Shown here: one piece after another, positions 34,601 to 48,647 of the stretch
Numbering within the stretch: position 1 is the stretch's first letter
How the letters are laid out: each line of letters begins with the position of its first letter
Assembly (NCBI GenBank): GCA_963693305.1
Contig: OY855905.1
Coordinates: forward strand, 2,074,201-2,138,200
Direction of reading: 5' to 3'
DNA from: Meandrina meandrites
Lineage: Eukaryota > Cnidaria > Anthozoa > Scleractinia > Meandrinidae
DNA: 64,000 nucleotides
Made by a program: the position numbers and the translations under genes
The notes under the pieces: generated by a model
The model's database searches: none
What the model was told of the DNA's origin: nothing
The model's input: the letters and a program-made list of their open reading frames with translations, nothing else

Positions 34601-37420
34601 AAACGTTCTGACATTGATTTATATCTTTTTTTCGAGAACATCTGTTGGGATAATAATTTTGTTAAAAGACCAACAGGAAAATGGCGTTGTTTCTCTAAAA
34701 CAGTTTCCTTAAGTGACTAGCCCACAATCAATATAATATTATATCATTGAGATTATCGGTTTAAGTTGACTAAGTTGTTTAAAATTATCGTACACGCTTG
34801 TTCAAACTTCTTTCTATTGTTTAGCAGCTTTCAACGCTAGCATTATTTTTGTGTACCATGGTCTTAGCCGTAACAAAACCAGAGAAAATAATCAACACAA
34901 CAAATTAATAATTGCAGAAAACGTGACCCAAATTAAATTCCAATTATGCAATTAGTTTTGTCAAGACAATACCTGAATATTTTTCCCGCGTGTTTCATCT
35001 CTGTATCAGTCAATATCGTTGTCTGTTTTGAATCCCTCCATCTCTTCTCATCGCTTTTAATCAGCATTTCGGCAAGATTCAAATAGCAAAATTTATTTCT
35101 GAAGGAGTCGCGATCGCGCAATGTCCAAAAAAGCGCTTACTGGGATTTAAATACGCCACAAGTTAAAATTTTCCGCGAACAAAATGTTTTTCTTTCACGC
35201 TGTTGAACATGTGATCACCTCTGCAAGACATCAAATGATTTTCTTGTTTTAATTCGATGTTTTCATCTGTCAAATTTCCTACAGTCGTAGCCGGTGGAGT
35301 CTCGTGGCAGTAGGTCTACAATGAAATAATAAGAGATCTCATTTGTGTACTGTGAACTGGCAACGTGGGTTTCACAACGAAATTCAACGGGATACCGCGT
35401 GCTATTCCAACCGATGTCTTTTAGATGTATCTAGGTTTTATACCATATTCGTCTAAGCATATTTATAGTCACGATGAATGAAAAGCAAAATTACTCCTCC
35501 CATAATTCTCAACGTAAACGTTCACATTTTCTTACAATAAATGTTGTTTTGGTTGAAGCGAGCAAAAATTTCGAAGCGGATCTGTAAACAAAAGCCATTG
35601 ACGGATTTCTATAACGCAATCCATGGGAACACCTGCCATTCACAGAGGGCTTTAAAAGCCCGTTTAAAACCCAATATTTGTCGTGTTTATGTTGTACCCA
35701 ACAGACACAAAGAATTATCTACTCTTTTGTCTTTCGGATATAGGTAGGCTTGAAAAAGTGGCAGCTATTATCTTCGAGAAGAAGATTTACCGGAAATTTA
35801 AAACGAAAAAATGGAAATTTTCCATTGGCCAAAGGCGGAACAACTGAAGAAAAGAGATAGTGCATCGAGTTAGCTACTGGGTAGACTTTCTGACGGGTTT
35901 TAACGTCAATCGTTGACAGCTGTAAGAGGGGAAATGGCACGTGTTTTCTTTATAATTTCCCATATCTTTCTTCAATGAAGATGTAATTCCACCTTGTTTT
36001 GTTAACTTATTATGGCGAATTCACGCTTAGCTGACTCCTTTTGATTTTTAAAGTGCCCTGCAGGCATAAAGATTTCGCCTTGCGTGTGACATTTTAACGC
36101 GAATGCTAACCTACTTATAAATCGAATAACGTTAAAGACGACCGCATTTTCCCAATTCACAAAGCATAATGTTTGAACGTTTAATAAGTAAATTCACTTC
36201 ATTTCAATGACTGTAAGAGATAACTCTCAACACACCTGTCCGTCACGATAGATAAGTCTGTGTCAGAATTGTGTCTTGTGTACCCAGTGTTTGAAATGCC
36301 CAGATTATGTAGAGAAAATATAGATATTCAACCATTGGCAAATTAGGGGGAAATTGCATTAAAATAAACTGTGACACACTGACCGAATAGAAATATAAAA
36401 ACCACCCGTTGTTAAAGCGATAATGAAAGACTTTTTTAAAAAATATATTTACGTCTCGACAGACCTCACGGGACAAATTTAATGGGTGACTGAAACAAAG
36501 AGTGCAATTTTAACAACCTCTTTGTAGCCCTCTCGTAAATGACATTACCGTGCAGGGTTTGGACAATTCCACCATAATAAACAAATATTTGAGCGCGCGG
36601 CCGGTCAGTCCATGTGGGCCAACAGCTTACGGCTGAATGATGAGCCCAAATAATAAGTCCCTCAATGAATTGTTTCATGTGTGGGTGAGTTTACTATGTG
36701 GAGATTTAGTCCCCATTATTGAATGAACAGCGAAAATTGGCCTCATGTAGAATATTGTGTTGTAAATGAAAATGACTATTGAAACTTTCAAGCCACAGTG
36801 GGTTATCTGTAAACACTATTCCTTGCTATGCAAAACTGTTTTTGTTATCTGTTCAATAAAAGTCAAAACAAGAACGTCTTCAATGCAAATGAGCTCTTCA
36901 AGAGCGGCGTGTTTTTTTAAAGAAGCCACATCTTCTTGGCGCCTCTTCGTTTATAGCAATCAGATTTTTGGATTTCTCTTTAGCCACGAGTGAGTCGTAT
37001 TTTTGGTCCCGTGGACTATTCAAGTATATGATAGTGCACCAGACATGATATTTTCTTTCCCTTTTTGTTCTTTGTGAATGAATAAGTAAAACGTACTAGG
37101 AAAACACTTGTCCTTAACAATCCTTCATGTTATGAATTCACTCAATCCATGGGAGTTCCCGCCACCAGTATTTTTCTCCATTTACTCATCTTACAAGACA
37201 TCGTGCTATGTTAATTATTCATCAACGTTCTCCAGTTTCTATTGTTCTATCGAACTCTTGCTCGTTAAATTCATGTGGGTAACCCATTCTTCAAGGCAAT
37301 CAATAATTTATACCCGTCAAAGATTCTTATTATGAACCACTTCTGTGGGAGCTCATTGAGGCGCTCCATTGTTCAGAACGTGGTTTCTTTTAATTCTAAG
37401 CAGGCACTTCCACAAACGAG
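31628..37420. other. Gene-poor region upstream of the Sox gene
   Basis: No supported exon on either strand. It contains an A-rich run near 32108-32133 and AT-rich sequence throughout. As the 5' flank of a single-exon developmental regulator, it is the likely site of enhancers, but nothing in the sequence alone proves that. Confidence 0.45.
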
Positions 37421-37434
37421 GGGCTTGGACCACC

Positions 37435-37442
37435 TATAAAAG
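37435..37442 (+). promoter_or_regulatory. TATA box of the Sox gene
   Basis: TATAAAAG lies 93 nt before the start codon. A transcription start would be expected near 37465, leaving a 5' leader of about 70 nt. Confidence 0.65.
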
Positions 37443-37534
37443 CTGCTTACACAGGGTGACCGCACTCACTCTATACAAAGATCACTCGCATCGACGTTTT
37501 TGAAACTGTACCACTTGAAAACAAATCAGCAAAA

Positions 37535-38260
37535 ATGACAAAGCCCAATGAACACATAAAACGACCCATGAATGCGTACATGGTTTGGTCGCGAAAAGAG
37601 CGAAGACGCATCGCGGAGGAATGTCCTCGAATGTTGAATTCCGAAATAAGCAAGCGCCTCGGACTTGAATGGAACGCACTTTCGCCCGAGGCAAAAGATC
37701 CATACGTCGTGGAGGCAAAGCGACTGAGAGAACAACACAAGAAAGACCACCCAGAGTACAAGTACCAACCTAAGAGAAAGCCAAAAGCTACACCCAAATT
37801 GAAAACGCAAAGCATCAATCCTTACGGTTATCATGATATGAATGGGATGGGATACCCACCTCCGTCTTCACTGTGTAGCCCAATACCGCCTGGACATCTA
37901 GTTCCTTCAGGTCCAATTTTTAGCAACTGTTCGGGAAACTGCACGCTCTCGGAACCTCCTCCGCCTTACCATTTCGCGCCTCATTATCCAGTAATGCAGA
38001 CTATGGCTGAGATGAAAGGACCTTGTTCGACCCATTTACCTCTCGTTGGAAGGGAAATTTCTTGCGGACCTCCCATCGCTTACTCAAGCCACCATCCATC
38101 CATGTCACATTCTATGCAAGTTGGACATGTGGTTCATCATCGAAGCGTTTTGCCTGAATCATCATCCATAGTTCACGCCCCGACCGCTATCGACAGCAGA
38201 ACTGGAATTCCTAGGTCTTCCATGGACTTTGTCATGATGAGACCAGATGTCGGTTACTAG
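37535..38260 (+). CDS. SoxB-like HMG-box transcription factor
   Basis: A 241-aa intronless gene encoding a nuclear DNA-binding protein of the Sox family. Residues 7-85 form the HMG box ([45 protein letters not shown]) and contain the RPMNA-MVW Sox signature; the box is followed by a basic patch (KRKPK). The box fits group B best, with Y in place of the usual F in NAFMVW. The rest is Pro/Ser/His-rich with no domain. The start is the first ATG after a TATA box and sits in a good context (aaaaATGa). Short size and lack of introns fit SoxB genes; exact orthology (SoxB1, SoxB2 or Sox14/21) is not resolved. A possible AATAAA is at 38661. Confidence 0.9.
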   Translation: MTKPNEHIKRPMNAYMVWSRKERRRIAEECPRMLNSEISKRLGLEWNALSPEAKDPYVVEAKRLREQHKKDHPEYKYQPKRKPKATPKLKTQSINPYGYHDMNGMGYPPPSSLCSPIPPGHLVPSGPIFSNCSGNCTLSEPPPPYHFAPHYPVMQTMAEMKGPCSTHLPLVGREISCGPPIAYSSHHPSMSHSMQVGHVVHHRSVLPESSSIVHAPTAIDSRTGIPRSSMDFVMMRPDVGY

Positions 38261-41200
38261 CTAGTAAGAACCAACTGTTGTTTTTCTTATTGACATTTTC
38301 ATAGAATTTATACATAGAACATTTCAACATGTTAAGACGGTAATATTTATCAAAATGAACTGACCGAACTCACAAGATCATAGAACGCAAATCGTTTAGA
38401 AGTATAGAGCATTCGCAAAGACGGGGGTGAATTATGGTAAATTTATTTACTTTTCATTCAATTAAAAAGACACTTTGAACTCTAAGGCAGAGTAACAATT
38501 TTTTGTCATCTCTGCGTGGCGATATTGAGGTCTCCAGGAGTCTAAAAGGAAATACTTAGCGAAGAAAACAAATTACCCTTCCTTGTAAAAATTAGCCGAT
38601 GTTGGAGGGAACCCAGTTGTACATACACGTTTATACGCTTATTAGAGTGTATATTAATACAATAAAAATAGTATACCATGTAATCTGTTGTCTTGCTTCG
38701 AGCCAACGGCGTGATAAGTCTTGCTACAGTTTTTGCACCATGAATTACCGGTAATTTAAGTCTGCGCGTATCGATATTGCAGCCAAATTTACTACGCACC
38801 AACCGAAAGTTTATCAAACAGAGCGATTTTAGCATGTACTCGAATAGTAAAAATTATATCATTTGACAATGAAGTGTAAACTACCTTTTTCATTGTGAGG
38901 GGACAAAACAGCCACACTTTGTTATCTCAAAGAACGTGTTCAATTCTACATGGCAACCGAAGACAAAAGGCCGTTGATAACACAAAACACAACCTGTCAG
39001 GACTTGCCACCGTACACTGCATTGTTTCTTTTCTGTGAATACGAATGTTTAGAAATGAATTCAAAATGATATGTGACCAAGGGCCTACCATGAATGCCAT
39101 TATTTCACGCAAAGATAATTTGGCTTAAGTAATTTTGATGTTATAATCTTTTTCCTATGTTCATATTCTATGGCTTCTAACTCAATGGAAACTGATCTGT
39201 TTTAGTACGGCCCGCCAGTCTTTAATTTAAGAATTGACTTTGTTATCTCGTTCATTCTTAGTTTCTAAACGCCAGTTGTTTTTAGCTTATAAATTGACAG
39301 GAAAGATGTATGAATGGTGTGATAGATTCGTGTATCATTGCTGCATAAAGACATCAACACGGCAAACAAATGGGCGGATAAGGTGACCCTATTCTTGCAG
39401 ACTTTATTCCTACTAAATCGAATTCAAGTATTAATTAGGTTTTCAATTCAGCTGCCAGTAGGCCTTGGTCACGATTTGTTTTAACTACCTGTTATAGATC
39501 TGTCAAAAAAACGCAATTTGCTTGCTCTGCTATTGAATAGCTTAGGGGAAACTAAACAGCCGATGATGAAAATCACTAAGGTCCCTTTGTTGAAATGTTA
39601 TATCGCGCTCAACAAGAAAGAGTAAAATAGTCTTTGAACTTAGTTACCTCCCACAAGTGAAGACTAAATAAACTCCTGTTGTTTCTTTTCTTTGAAGCAC
39701 AAATTAAAAACACTTCGAGGAGATATAAGAACAGTCTTAAAAGCCATTTATCGCACCAGATGAGTTTGTGTGCAGGATGGATTTATCAATCTGTTTGCTT
39801 GTCAGTCAACCTATTTTCTCTTTCCACGGTGCGATCGTTCGCAAACATAAAGTATAAATTATTTTATATGACCTTCTTCTAAACTCGGGTAAATGCTGCT
39901 TTTTTATTCACGTGAGCCAAGGGTGTTATATTTATCTCCATTTATGAAACAAAATTAAAATTCACTTGGAAGTATCCGGATAAATTAAATCGTGGGCAAC
40001 ACACTGGTTTTCTTGCTCAAGAAATGGTTTCTTCAAGCGAGCGAAATTGTAGATAAACATGCTATTGTTCAAAATCTTAGTAACTACTTTAGAACACGTT
40101 GTTTAGTTACAAGTCAAAATCTGTTGACCGTGTTTTGTTTTGTTTGTTTAAGAAACAGTAGCATAAATGGCCGCTTTCAAAAACAGCTCTTCAGTTTATT
40201 TTGTTGCGTCCATCAAGTTCTTGAGCCGCCTAATGAAAAAATTCACTTCCATATAATTTCAAAATTAGCAGGATTAAAAAAAGAGGAATAAAGCACGTGT
40301 ATTTTGAAGGGCATACAAAAGAACAAAATGCGTTAGCATCGTACGATAAAAAGGGGTTTTAAAATTTTATCTGAAAGGGGGAGAGACTGCTATACCCTCG
40401 GATCATGTATTTAAGATCAAATTCGAGTTTTGCTCTGCTTGGTTGCTTCGATGAAGGCAGTATTTGAATTGGTCTTAGCCATTCAGCTAATTTGAAAAGC
40501 GCATGCATTCTTTGAAGGTATAACGAACAAAAGATATCGACAGGGGCTGCAGGTCAGTGAGACACTAATGACTGGTGGCGAATAGAAAACGAAATGGAAA
40601 TTATGAGTTTGGATGGCTGACTTGTTGTAAAGGTGGCATCTAGTTTAAGGAAATTGTGAAATTATTTGATGTTCTTCTCGGAACTCCATATTTTGCCAGT
40701 AACACGAAGTCATCGAGATGTGAGGCGGTAAATTCTGATAGAAGAATCCTCGTTGGTCAACGAATTCCGTCCCGCGAATGTTTCGAGGGCAGTGCATTAA
40801 CAAGATTCGCCTCAATGCGTGTAAGTAAACAAGTCGTTTAAGTTTATGTTCACGTGAATCAGGACAACTTTGTATGCCCCATCTAAAAACATAACAGTCG
40901 TTGAAAGAAAACAAAAGGAAATAATACAAACAAGTGGCTAATGGAGATTTCGGAAAACAATTTTCAAGTCCCCGAGGACACTATATGTTCTGTCGCTAGC
41001 ATAATATCGTAACCTTATGTTATTTCTACTTAATCAAACTAATGGTGAATGAACAAAGCCTTGTCGCTTATTTAGCTACTTATTCCATCACTGATTCACA
41101 AGCTAGGTCCTAATAACTTCAGTCTATGTTTCGCTCCCTCCATTTTTGCTTTCATAATTCATCATTGTTCCTCAGTCTCTAGCATCAACCTAAAACTCCA

Positions 41201-41879
41201 TTTGTGTTGAAAACAACGTAATTACGACAAGCTATGGTAAGCAAAAGATTTTTTGCTATGGTTTATTTCTTATTTCTAGATAGATCCCCCGAGGGAAAGC
41301 AAGCGCCCTTTTCGAGAAATGAATTTTAGACTTGAAATATGACCTCGTTAATACTCGGCGCCTTAAGGGGGCGTTCTTTTTCCTCTTGGACAGGTACCAA
41401 ACGGGAAATCCATTAGCCAAAGCTTTGTGTTCTTGAATTTCAAAGTCTGTTGCTCACGAAGCAAGAAATAAAGCAACGGGAATAAAGAGATGTTTCGGCA
41501 AATCCTGGCTTCAGTTGCTTGATGTTTTGAAATAACACAAGCACTTCACGATTTTGTCAGGTCAGCGTTTTTCCCACAGCATATGTATGTCATGTTACCA
41601 CGCAGAAAGGAAAGGCGGACTTCAGTAAGGATGAACAAGAATGAGGAACTAAAGAAACCTTAACTCGTGAAAAGAGAACAATGGATACCTGCAAAATCCT
41701 TCAACGATGTTTAGTTCAAGCTAATGTTGCACGAAAATCTGTTGTTTAGCAGAAAATTTCAAGTTTTGTGGTAATTTTAGATAATAAAGTTATGGAACTT
41801 CGGGAAACGTTTATCCAAATTGTTCATTAGCTTTCATACAATTAAACTTTCAAAGATAAATTTGAAGTTCTTGTTTTAG

Positions 41880-42025
41880 GCAACGACTAAGAGGAATACT
41901 CTCCCTCATAGTTGCTGCTGTTGAGGGAGATGGGTCTGTAATTCTGGACAAAATGGCAGCTGCAGAACAGGACAGTTTGGAAGACGACGAGAACGAGGCC
42001 AAATTCTCCTCTGATTTAGAGACAG
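41880..42025 (+). other. Orphan exon candidate
   Basis: A 146-nt stretch between a polypyrimidine acceptor (ttcttgttttag) and a GTACAA donor stays open and encodes a protein-like sequence: QRLRGILSLIVAAVEGDG, then VILDKMAAAEQ, then an acidic end (LEDDENEAKF). Composition is unlike the surrounding AT-rich DNA. No partner exon or family was identified, so it may be part of an unseen plus-strand gene or a decayed copy. Confidence 0.35.
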
Positions 42026-45000
42026 GTACAATGATGAAACATCGTGCTGGATGATCATTTACTCGGCACATGAGATGAATCACCAGGCATCATTTATGTC
42101 TAAGAAATCTCAAATAACAGTATACTGAGGACGAAAAGCACAAAAGAGATCAAAGTAGGTAAATGGGGAAGCACGGAGACTAATTTTCCAAAATTTTCCA
42201 CATCTTGATGTCATACGAAACAAGGAATCCCACAAGTTAAATTAAGTAATTAGGATTCGTTCTTCAATTTCTTGACTCCTGCACTGTCTCCCGAGCAAGT
42301 GTCGATGAGGCCAAAGCGAAACACAGCTCCATCATGAATTGCTACAAACCTTTTCTAACTTAGCTAGCTCATTTTCAACTGTCAAAGTCAGCTGGAAAAT
42401 CTCAGTTGCAAGTCAGTCGAGAAATGTATGAAAACGGAAAATTACACTTTGCAGGTGGAAATCAACCACATGAAGTAGCCTAGAAAAGGTTTGTCGTGCA
42501 TCCATTATCACGAGTCTTCGGCTATGCTAGGAGAGAAAAGCTGGAAAACTGCCTGGTTTTAGATTTTCTGCCATCGAAGTTTTCTCTTTTAGCCCATTTG
42601 AATGAGTTATTGAAGCTCATTGCCGGCACAGTTATGCTTCATCGAGCAGATTGTTAACCTTGCAAAAAAACAAGGCATATGACAAGATATATTTTATTCT
42701 GACGCAGAATTGAAAGTGATTATGACGAACAGGGTAAATAAGAATTAAGAAGTTGAGCTTAAAGCCCAAATGGTTTAAAATCTATTACTATTATTCTGCA
42801 AAACTGTTTCAAGCAGTTCACGTGTTGTCAACTTGGAATTCTTTTTATTTCCCCACACGTCGCCGCCAATCAATGGACAGCTGCTTCAGGCGTTCAGTTC
42901 AGTATATGTGAAACTCGACTAATGTTTCCTGCCAATTCAAGAGATCTATTTTCTAAGGTCCATTATAATCAGTAGTTCGTGTGCTGTTTATGACAGAGAA
43001 TAACCTCCATTATATTGAAGTTGTGCCTTTCAAATTTTCAGGTTGTCGAATCATTGTGTCAACAACGTTAGTACTTGTTGGGTAGCCATTTCACCGACTA
43101 ACAATAGATGCACAATCCTCGCAGACATTTCTTATTCGCTAAACCTGTCTTAAGCAAGGATCCTTCTTGTATTCGGCGGTAGTTTCTGGCTATAGTGACC
43201 GGTGGCGGACGTGAGGTTCTTCAGTTTTCATTGTATCTTGCCGTCCTAGTCAGATTCGTGCAGCTTTTCTGTCCTGTTCGGGCATTGTAACGCCAAAGCG
43301 AAACGGTTTCGCAAAATTCTTTTAAATCGGACTCGACGCGTTTGCGCCATGTGTACAATTCTCTATTAATACCTCACAGCAGAACTGATTGACTATCAAA
43401 GGACATGAGTTCTTCCTTGATAGTAGGAAAAGAAGTTCGCTTGTAAGTACATTCCGCTATATTTCATTCTGAAAAGAGTAAAGTTGCATAGATGCCCAGG
43501 GAATAAAGACAACGTTGTGAAAATTAGATAAAGCAGTTTCGTGATAGTTTCTAATAGTGAAATGTGCAAGTGTTCAGCCATTTTGAGCGTAGAAAGGAAA
43601 CAAATACAGTGTGCCGAGCAAGTTGTTTTCAGAAACCTTTCTTCGTCTTCCTTTTTGTCACCCATTTTCGTTATGAATGTGGTACCACCTGGCCGTTGTC
43701 TCGTCAAGGAATATGCGGTCGTAATGTGTACCAGATGTATGTTCTTACAAGCTAAACAGCGAGAGATGTCGGCTGTTACGTAGATGTGTCATTTCCCACA
43801 ATGGATTCTGTCAGAGACATTGAAGACGGAGCGAGGGAATTGAAATTTTGCAACTCATTAAAAACATCAGCTAGCCATCTACGCATTCGCATAACTTGAG
43901 TTTATAGTCAGCTATTAAAACATCGACGGAATGCAGTCGACGCTTTAAATTCTTTCACCTTTAATCGCATGCTTACAACTAAATATCCGTACTAGCCGAG
44001 AAAAGAAAACGTGGATTATATTAGTCGTGCTGCTAAACAATTGTAAATGAAGAAGACAACAGTTCAGTTCAAACTTGGAAACATGGCTCAAAAGTTGATG
44101 TTACCTGAAACTTCCAAACGATGAAACTGTCACTGTTTTGTGATGTTCAAAGGGTGACATGGTACGAGGTCAAAGCTAAGTCTTCCCAAACTGTTATTTG
44201 AACAATATTAAAGCAAATTCAATAACCGTATCTCTATTTACGGCCCTGTTGGGACGATTCACATGTGGAACGCCCAAGAACCCAAGTGGCGGGTGACCAT
44301 TTAATTAACACGACATTCAAAACACTATATCCCGTCGATTTCTGAACATTCGCACCGAAAAAGGAATACACAAGCGACGCTTTTTTTCAACTGAAAGTTG
44401 CTTTTTTAACCAGGCCAATTACAAACGTACAATTTTACTCGCTCTTTCTTCTTTCAAACGAGTTAAGAGACTAAACTACACAGTTGGATAGCAGTGCTCA
44501 CAGATGTTTCTTCTTCTTTCGATACAGTGCCAAGAAGTCAAAAAGGGAACAGCTGTAGGGGAGCACGTGTAAGGGGAATTGCAACTGCTGACAGCTTTTT
44601 TTGTTGTATTTAACATCTTCATCAATGGCTAGGTGTCTTAGTGTGCATGCTGTGTGTGAGTGTCTCTTAAAGTTTAAAATCCCAAGTGTCCCAGCCAATG
44701 TGATGAGTCTAAAATATCCTCGGATGAATCGAATACACTGTCTGCTAACTTGGATTCACAAGGTATCCTGAACTGATCGGAAAGAAGGGTTTTACATGCT
44801 CGTCTAATAAAACAACTTCGACAAAACCTTTTCAGCTTGATTTAACCAAATGAATCAGCTGTGTTAAAAAAGCGAGCTGAAATATACTACATAACAACAG
44901 TTGTTTTAAGAATGCCCTCTTTGTATGCGGGCTTACTATAATCATTGGATTGATATTCCCGGTGTGTTGTAAAAGCCATATTTAAGAAATGCTAAAATAA

Positions 45001-47137
45001 GTGGTGCCAATGTTGTAGATTAGTTCTAAGTTCATTTGCAGCTGACCCAATTTGCCAGATATTTGCTGCCACTGAGCAAGGGATGAGGTCTTCTTTAACC
45101 AGCAAAAACATGTTGGAACGAAGCCTGTTTACGTAAACCTTTAGCTGGTAGTGACAGCTCGATTAAGCTACTTTGCATTTGAAATACTTGAAGCCAGCCA
45201 ATTGTCTGCATCGGAACTCAAACTGGAACTGTTGAGGGTTAGTCATGCACTTGGCAAACTGACAGGTTAAAAGCAAACAAGAAAAGTTAAATGCATTTAA
45301 CGACTTTCTGATAAATGTCTTCCCCGCTCACTGGTAATGAATGTATACGCTAATTGAAATAATATAATGGACATTTCACCCCGTGAGCCTTGAGAGGTTA
45401 CTGACTACACTGATGGGTCCCTTTGTTCTCTTACAAAGCACATGGCATAAACAAAAGGCCACATTGTAAATCATTTTAAAGGCGCTATTCTCTCTGTCTC
45501 TTACGGTCACCTGATTCGATAATACACTTTATCGGTAATAATCACAGTTATAGAACATAAGAATTGAATAAAGGCTTTGTTGTTTTATCTTGCCTCGCTG
45601 AATGGAGGGGTTTGCTTTAACTCTTGATACAAAAGAATAAAAGCTATTTCGTTAACAGAAGGTGCCGTTAATAAATACATAGAGAGATCATGCGAGATTA
45701 TCAGCGACTTAAAAGTAAGTGATAGTATTAATTCAATTCCTTAAAATTCGTTCTTTTTCTCGCTGCATGAAAAGAATAAAAGTGTCCAACGGAGTACAAA
45801 TGTTCGAGAAACTTTACGTCATAGATGATATGCCATGCCACGAGGAAGCGATTGATCATCAAGCGGTGAACTGGCGAAGCAGAGTTTAAAATTTAGTGAT
45901 AGATAGATAGATAGGTAGATAGACAGCGAGCAGCTATAGGAAGGAAATTTTCTTTTTTAATCAACCAAGATCAGCTGATAAGCTGCGTTATATGAAAATT
46001 TAGTAGTGTAGCAGCTCTTCGATCTCAACATAACTTAAGAAAGTTGGCACGCAAAATTTGCATGTGGGCCGCAAATTGTTCGCCATGCACTTAGTCATGA
46101 GGTTGACCGTGAAATATCTATAGTCAACTTGACCGCCAACTCTTTCTGAATATAGCGAAGCATTTTCTGATTCTTCATTTGATTCAATTAGCGCAAATGG
46201 CTTAAAAAAGCGTGTCTTTCGCAGCATTTCAGAATAAAGGCATGAATTATTGCGAGTTAATTTGCCTAGAACTTGTTGCCGGTTAATTTAGTTGAGCAGC
46301 AAGGAACTTGTTGAATGTCGGTGGGTCATAGCTAGATTTTTAAAGTGAAATGTTCACTTGGTCTGTAACTTCTTAATGTTCGTAAATATTGCAACGTTGA
46401 AAATGATTTTGTATTTAACTGAAGAAGAAAGTCGCTAGTGGTGAATTAGTCCTCGAATCAAAGACAGTTTACTAAAATCTAAATCACAAAAAAACGTAGA
46501 TTAATTTTAGTCCAAGAATGCCTATTCGATGAAGTTGTACATTTCTTTTCAAATTAAAGTTCCCATGATAATTGTAATAAATATTAAAAAAATCTTAAAT
46601 CGGAAAGTTTAATTTATGCCAGTTTGTAGTGTACAAAATTATTTTCAAAGCAAAGAAATAAAGAACTTAGAGTCAATAACAAATCGAAAGGAATTGTAGT
46701 TACGAAAGGAAATATTGAAATGGATTAAAAACATAACAATCGAAAAATTAGACCAATTTTTTTGACGATCGCTTCAATGCGTTACACGCATCGATAGGAT
46801 TTATTTGCTCTAAGGTTCTTTGACTTTAAATTTTTATATTTCGGCGTTTAATTTCTCAATGTGGTCATTTTAGTGCCTTCCTGGCATCACATAAATACGT
46901 TTTCTTTTAAAAAGGGAACTATCTTTTCTCGGAAAATCCATGAGTCGAACAATCGAGCAACCGTATTGCTGATATCAACATTAAAATACCTTGTGTTGCG
47001 TCAGACAGCTAGTCAAATGAAATTTAAAACGTGAAAGGTAAAGAACATTAGAAGCAAAATAAACTGAAAAATGTTTGTCCCGATTTTCATTTATTATCAG
47101 TAATTTTCTCTAAAGTATTTAAAAAGAAAGAAAAAGT

Positions 47138-47161
47138 AAAGGGGGGGGGGGGGGGGGGGGG
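47138..47161 (+). repeat. Poly-G tract
   Basis: An uninterrupted G run of about 24 nt. Length is likely unreliable. Confidence 0.8.
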
Positions 47162-48292
47162 TGGGAACCTTTCTGGCGTTTTAAACAAAAGATACCTTAA
47201 AGGAGAATACATGATCACTGATGTTGTTGTTCAAGACGAAGGAAGCAATGGTAACATTAGTACTTTGTCAATATCAGTAGTTACTCAAACAAGCTACATT
47301 CAGACAATTAATTTGTCTGCATGGCGGGGTGCTAATAATTCGCACTGTATTTTTTATTAACTTTGATATGACCAAGGCATTGTATTCCTCAAAGCTATAC
47401 GGATAAGTGAAATTTGTGCTTAGCGATAACACTTATCTTCCAACAGCCGCATTTTAGGTGATTTATTAAAAAAGTGAAAAAAAAAAGTGATTAATCCAGA
47501 TTGACAATGTCCTTAAGATTATATTTTTGAGTAGTATCTGTCTCGTTATGCACACTGTTCGAAGCAAAAGTTAAAGAAAATTGATTCTATAGAGGACAAC
47601 TTAATCTGTATTGGGACTGGGCCCCACCCTTGACAGCTCGGTTTTCGCGTCGTAGTTTTGATAAAACTAGTATAAGAAGGGTTCAATCGACTTTTAGCTT
47701 AACCAATAAAATTAAGACATTACATGGATTCTGCTTAGAATTTTGTTTCATGGCTGGTGTATTGGTACTAATATAAACTGGATGAAAATTGGTTCTTCTT
47801 CAGCAGGAAATTTAAAATTATCGTTAGCCAGACCAATAGAAAAGATCATGTTTTATTTTACATTGTTATAATCAGCGTCCGCTATTATATCCTGACCATA
47901 AGGAAAGTTTGAGCTACAAAGTCTACGCGATATCAAAAGTTCAACTTCTTGCCTTGACAACTGATCATCTATTTTGTGTGACTCATATGCATGTAACTTA
48001 CTATTGCAAACGAGCAAATATGAAAAAGTTAAAAGTTATTTACCTACCGGAATTTATCCGAGGTTAAAATTAGCTTTAAATCGACGTTTCGACCAGTGTC
48101 GTTGGTCTCCGTCAGGCTTGATGATATAAATGTCAATTTGTGAGTGTATTACAAGCACCATTTGAAGAAATTAAAGAAACGACCATGTTGGCAATGTGGC
48201 CTGTTCCGATTTAGGAACTGAAAGCGTAATAAATTGAATTCTATTCGTTGACGGCAGCCGTTGAAAATTACCATAAGGTTACTACTGTTAGC

Positions 48293-48647
48293 GGTTACTA
48301 ATTTTTAGCGATTTTTCTTAGCAAGATTTAGCGACTTCCCGCAAAAAGTATATCGTGTAAACCAGTTTTTAATGAACACATAGTTAATTACATAAGATGG
48401 AAATAAATGATCAGTAAGAGAAAAACTCACTTGAAATTGAACGAACATTTGCATTAGCAGAAAGAAAAAAAAATGGATCTTTGTCAGCGAAGGCATGCAG
48501 TCGCTTGCCCTCCACGACAGCAACGATCCCGGTTCTCCCCTAAAACCTTAAATTTGACTGAGAAAAATTTTAGCGACTGCTAAATTTAGCGATTTTCGCC
48601 CAACTCGCTAAAATTGCTAAAATTAGAAGCCGCTGAAATTAGCAACC
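48293..48647. repeat. Putative MITE rich in 'ttagcga' motifs
   Basis: The left end (ggttactaatttttagcg) resembles the inverse of the right end (cgctgaaattagcaacc), and both arms carry repeated 'tagcga' units. Arms are diverged, so the boundaries are tentative. Confidence 0.4.

Noticed and set aside
48060..48125. 'cgacgtttcgacc' motif similar to sequences seen in some retroelement ends.
   Set aside because: Too short and unsupported by any coding relic to assign to an element.
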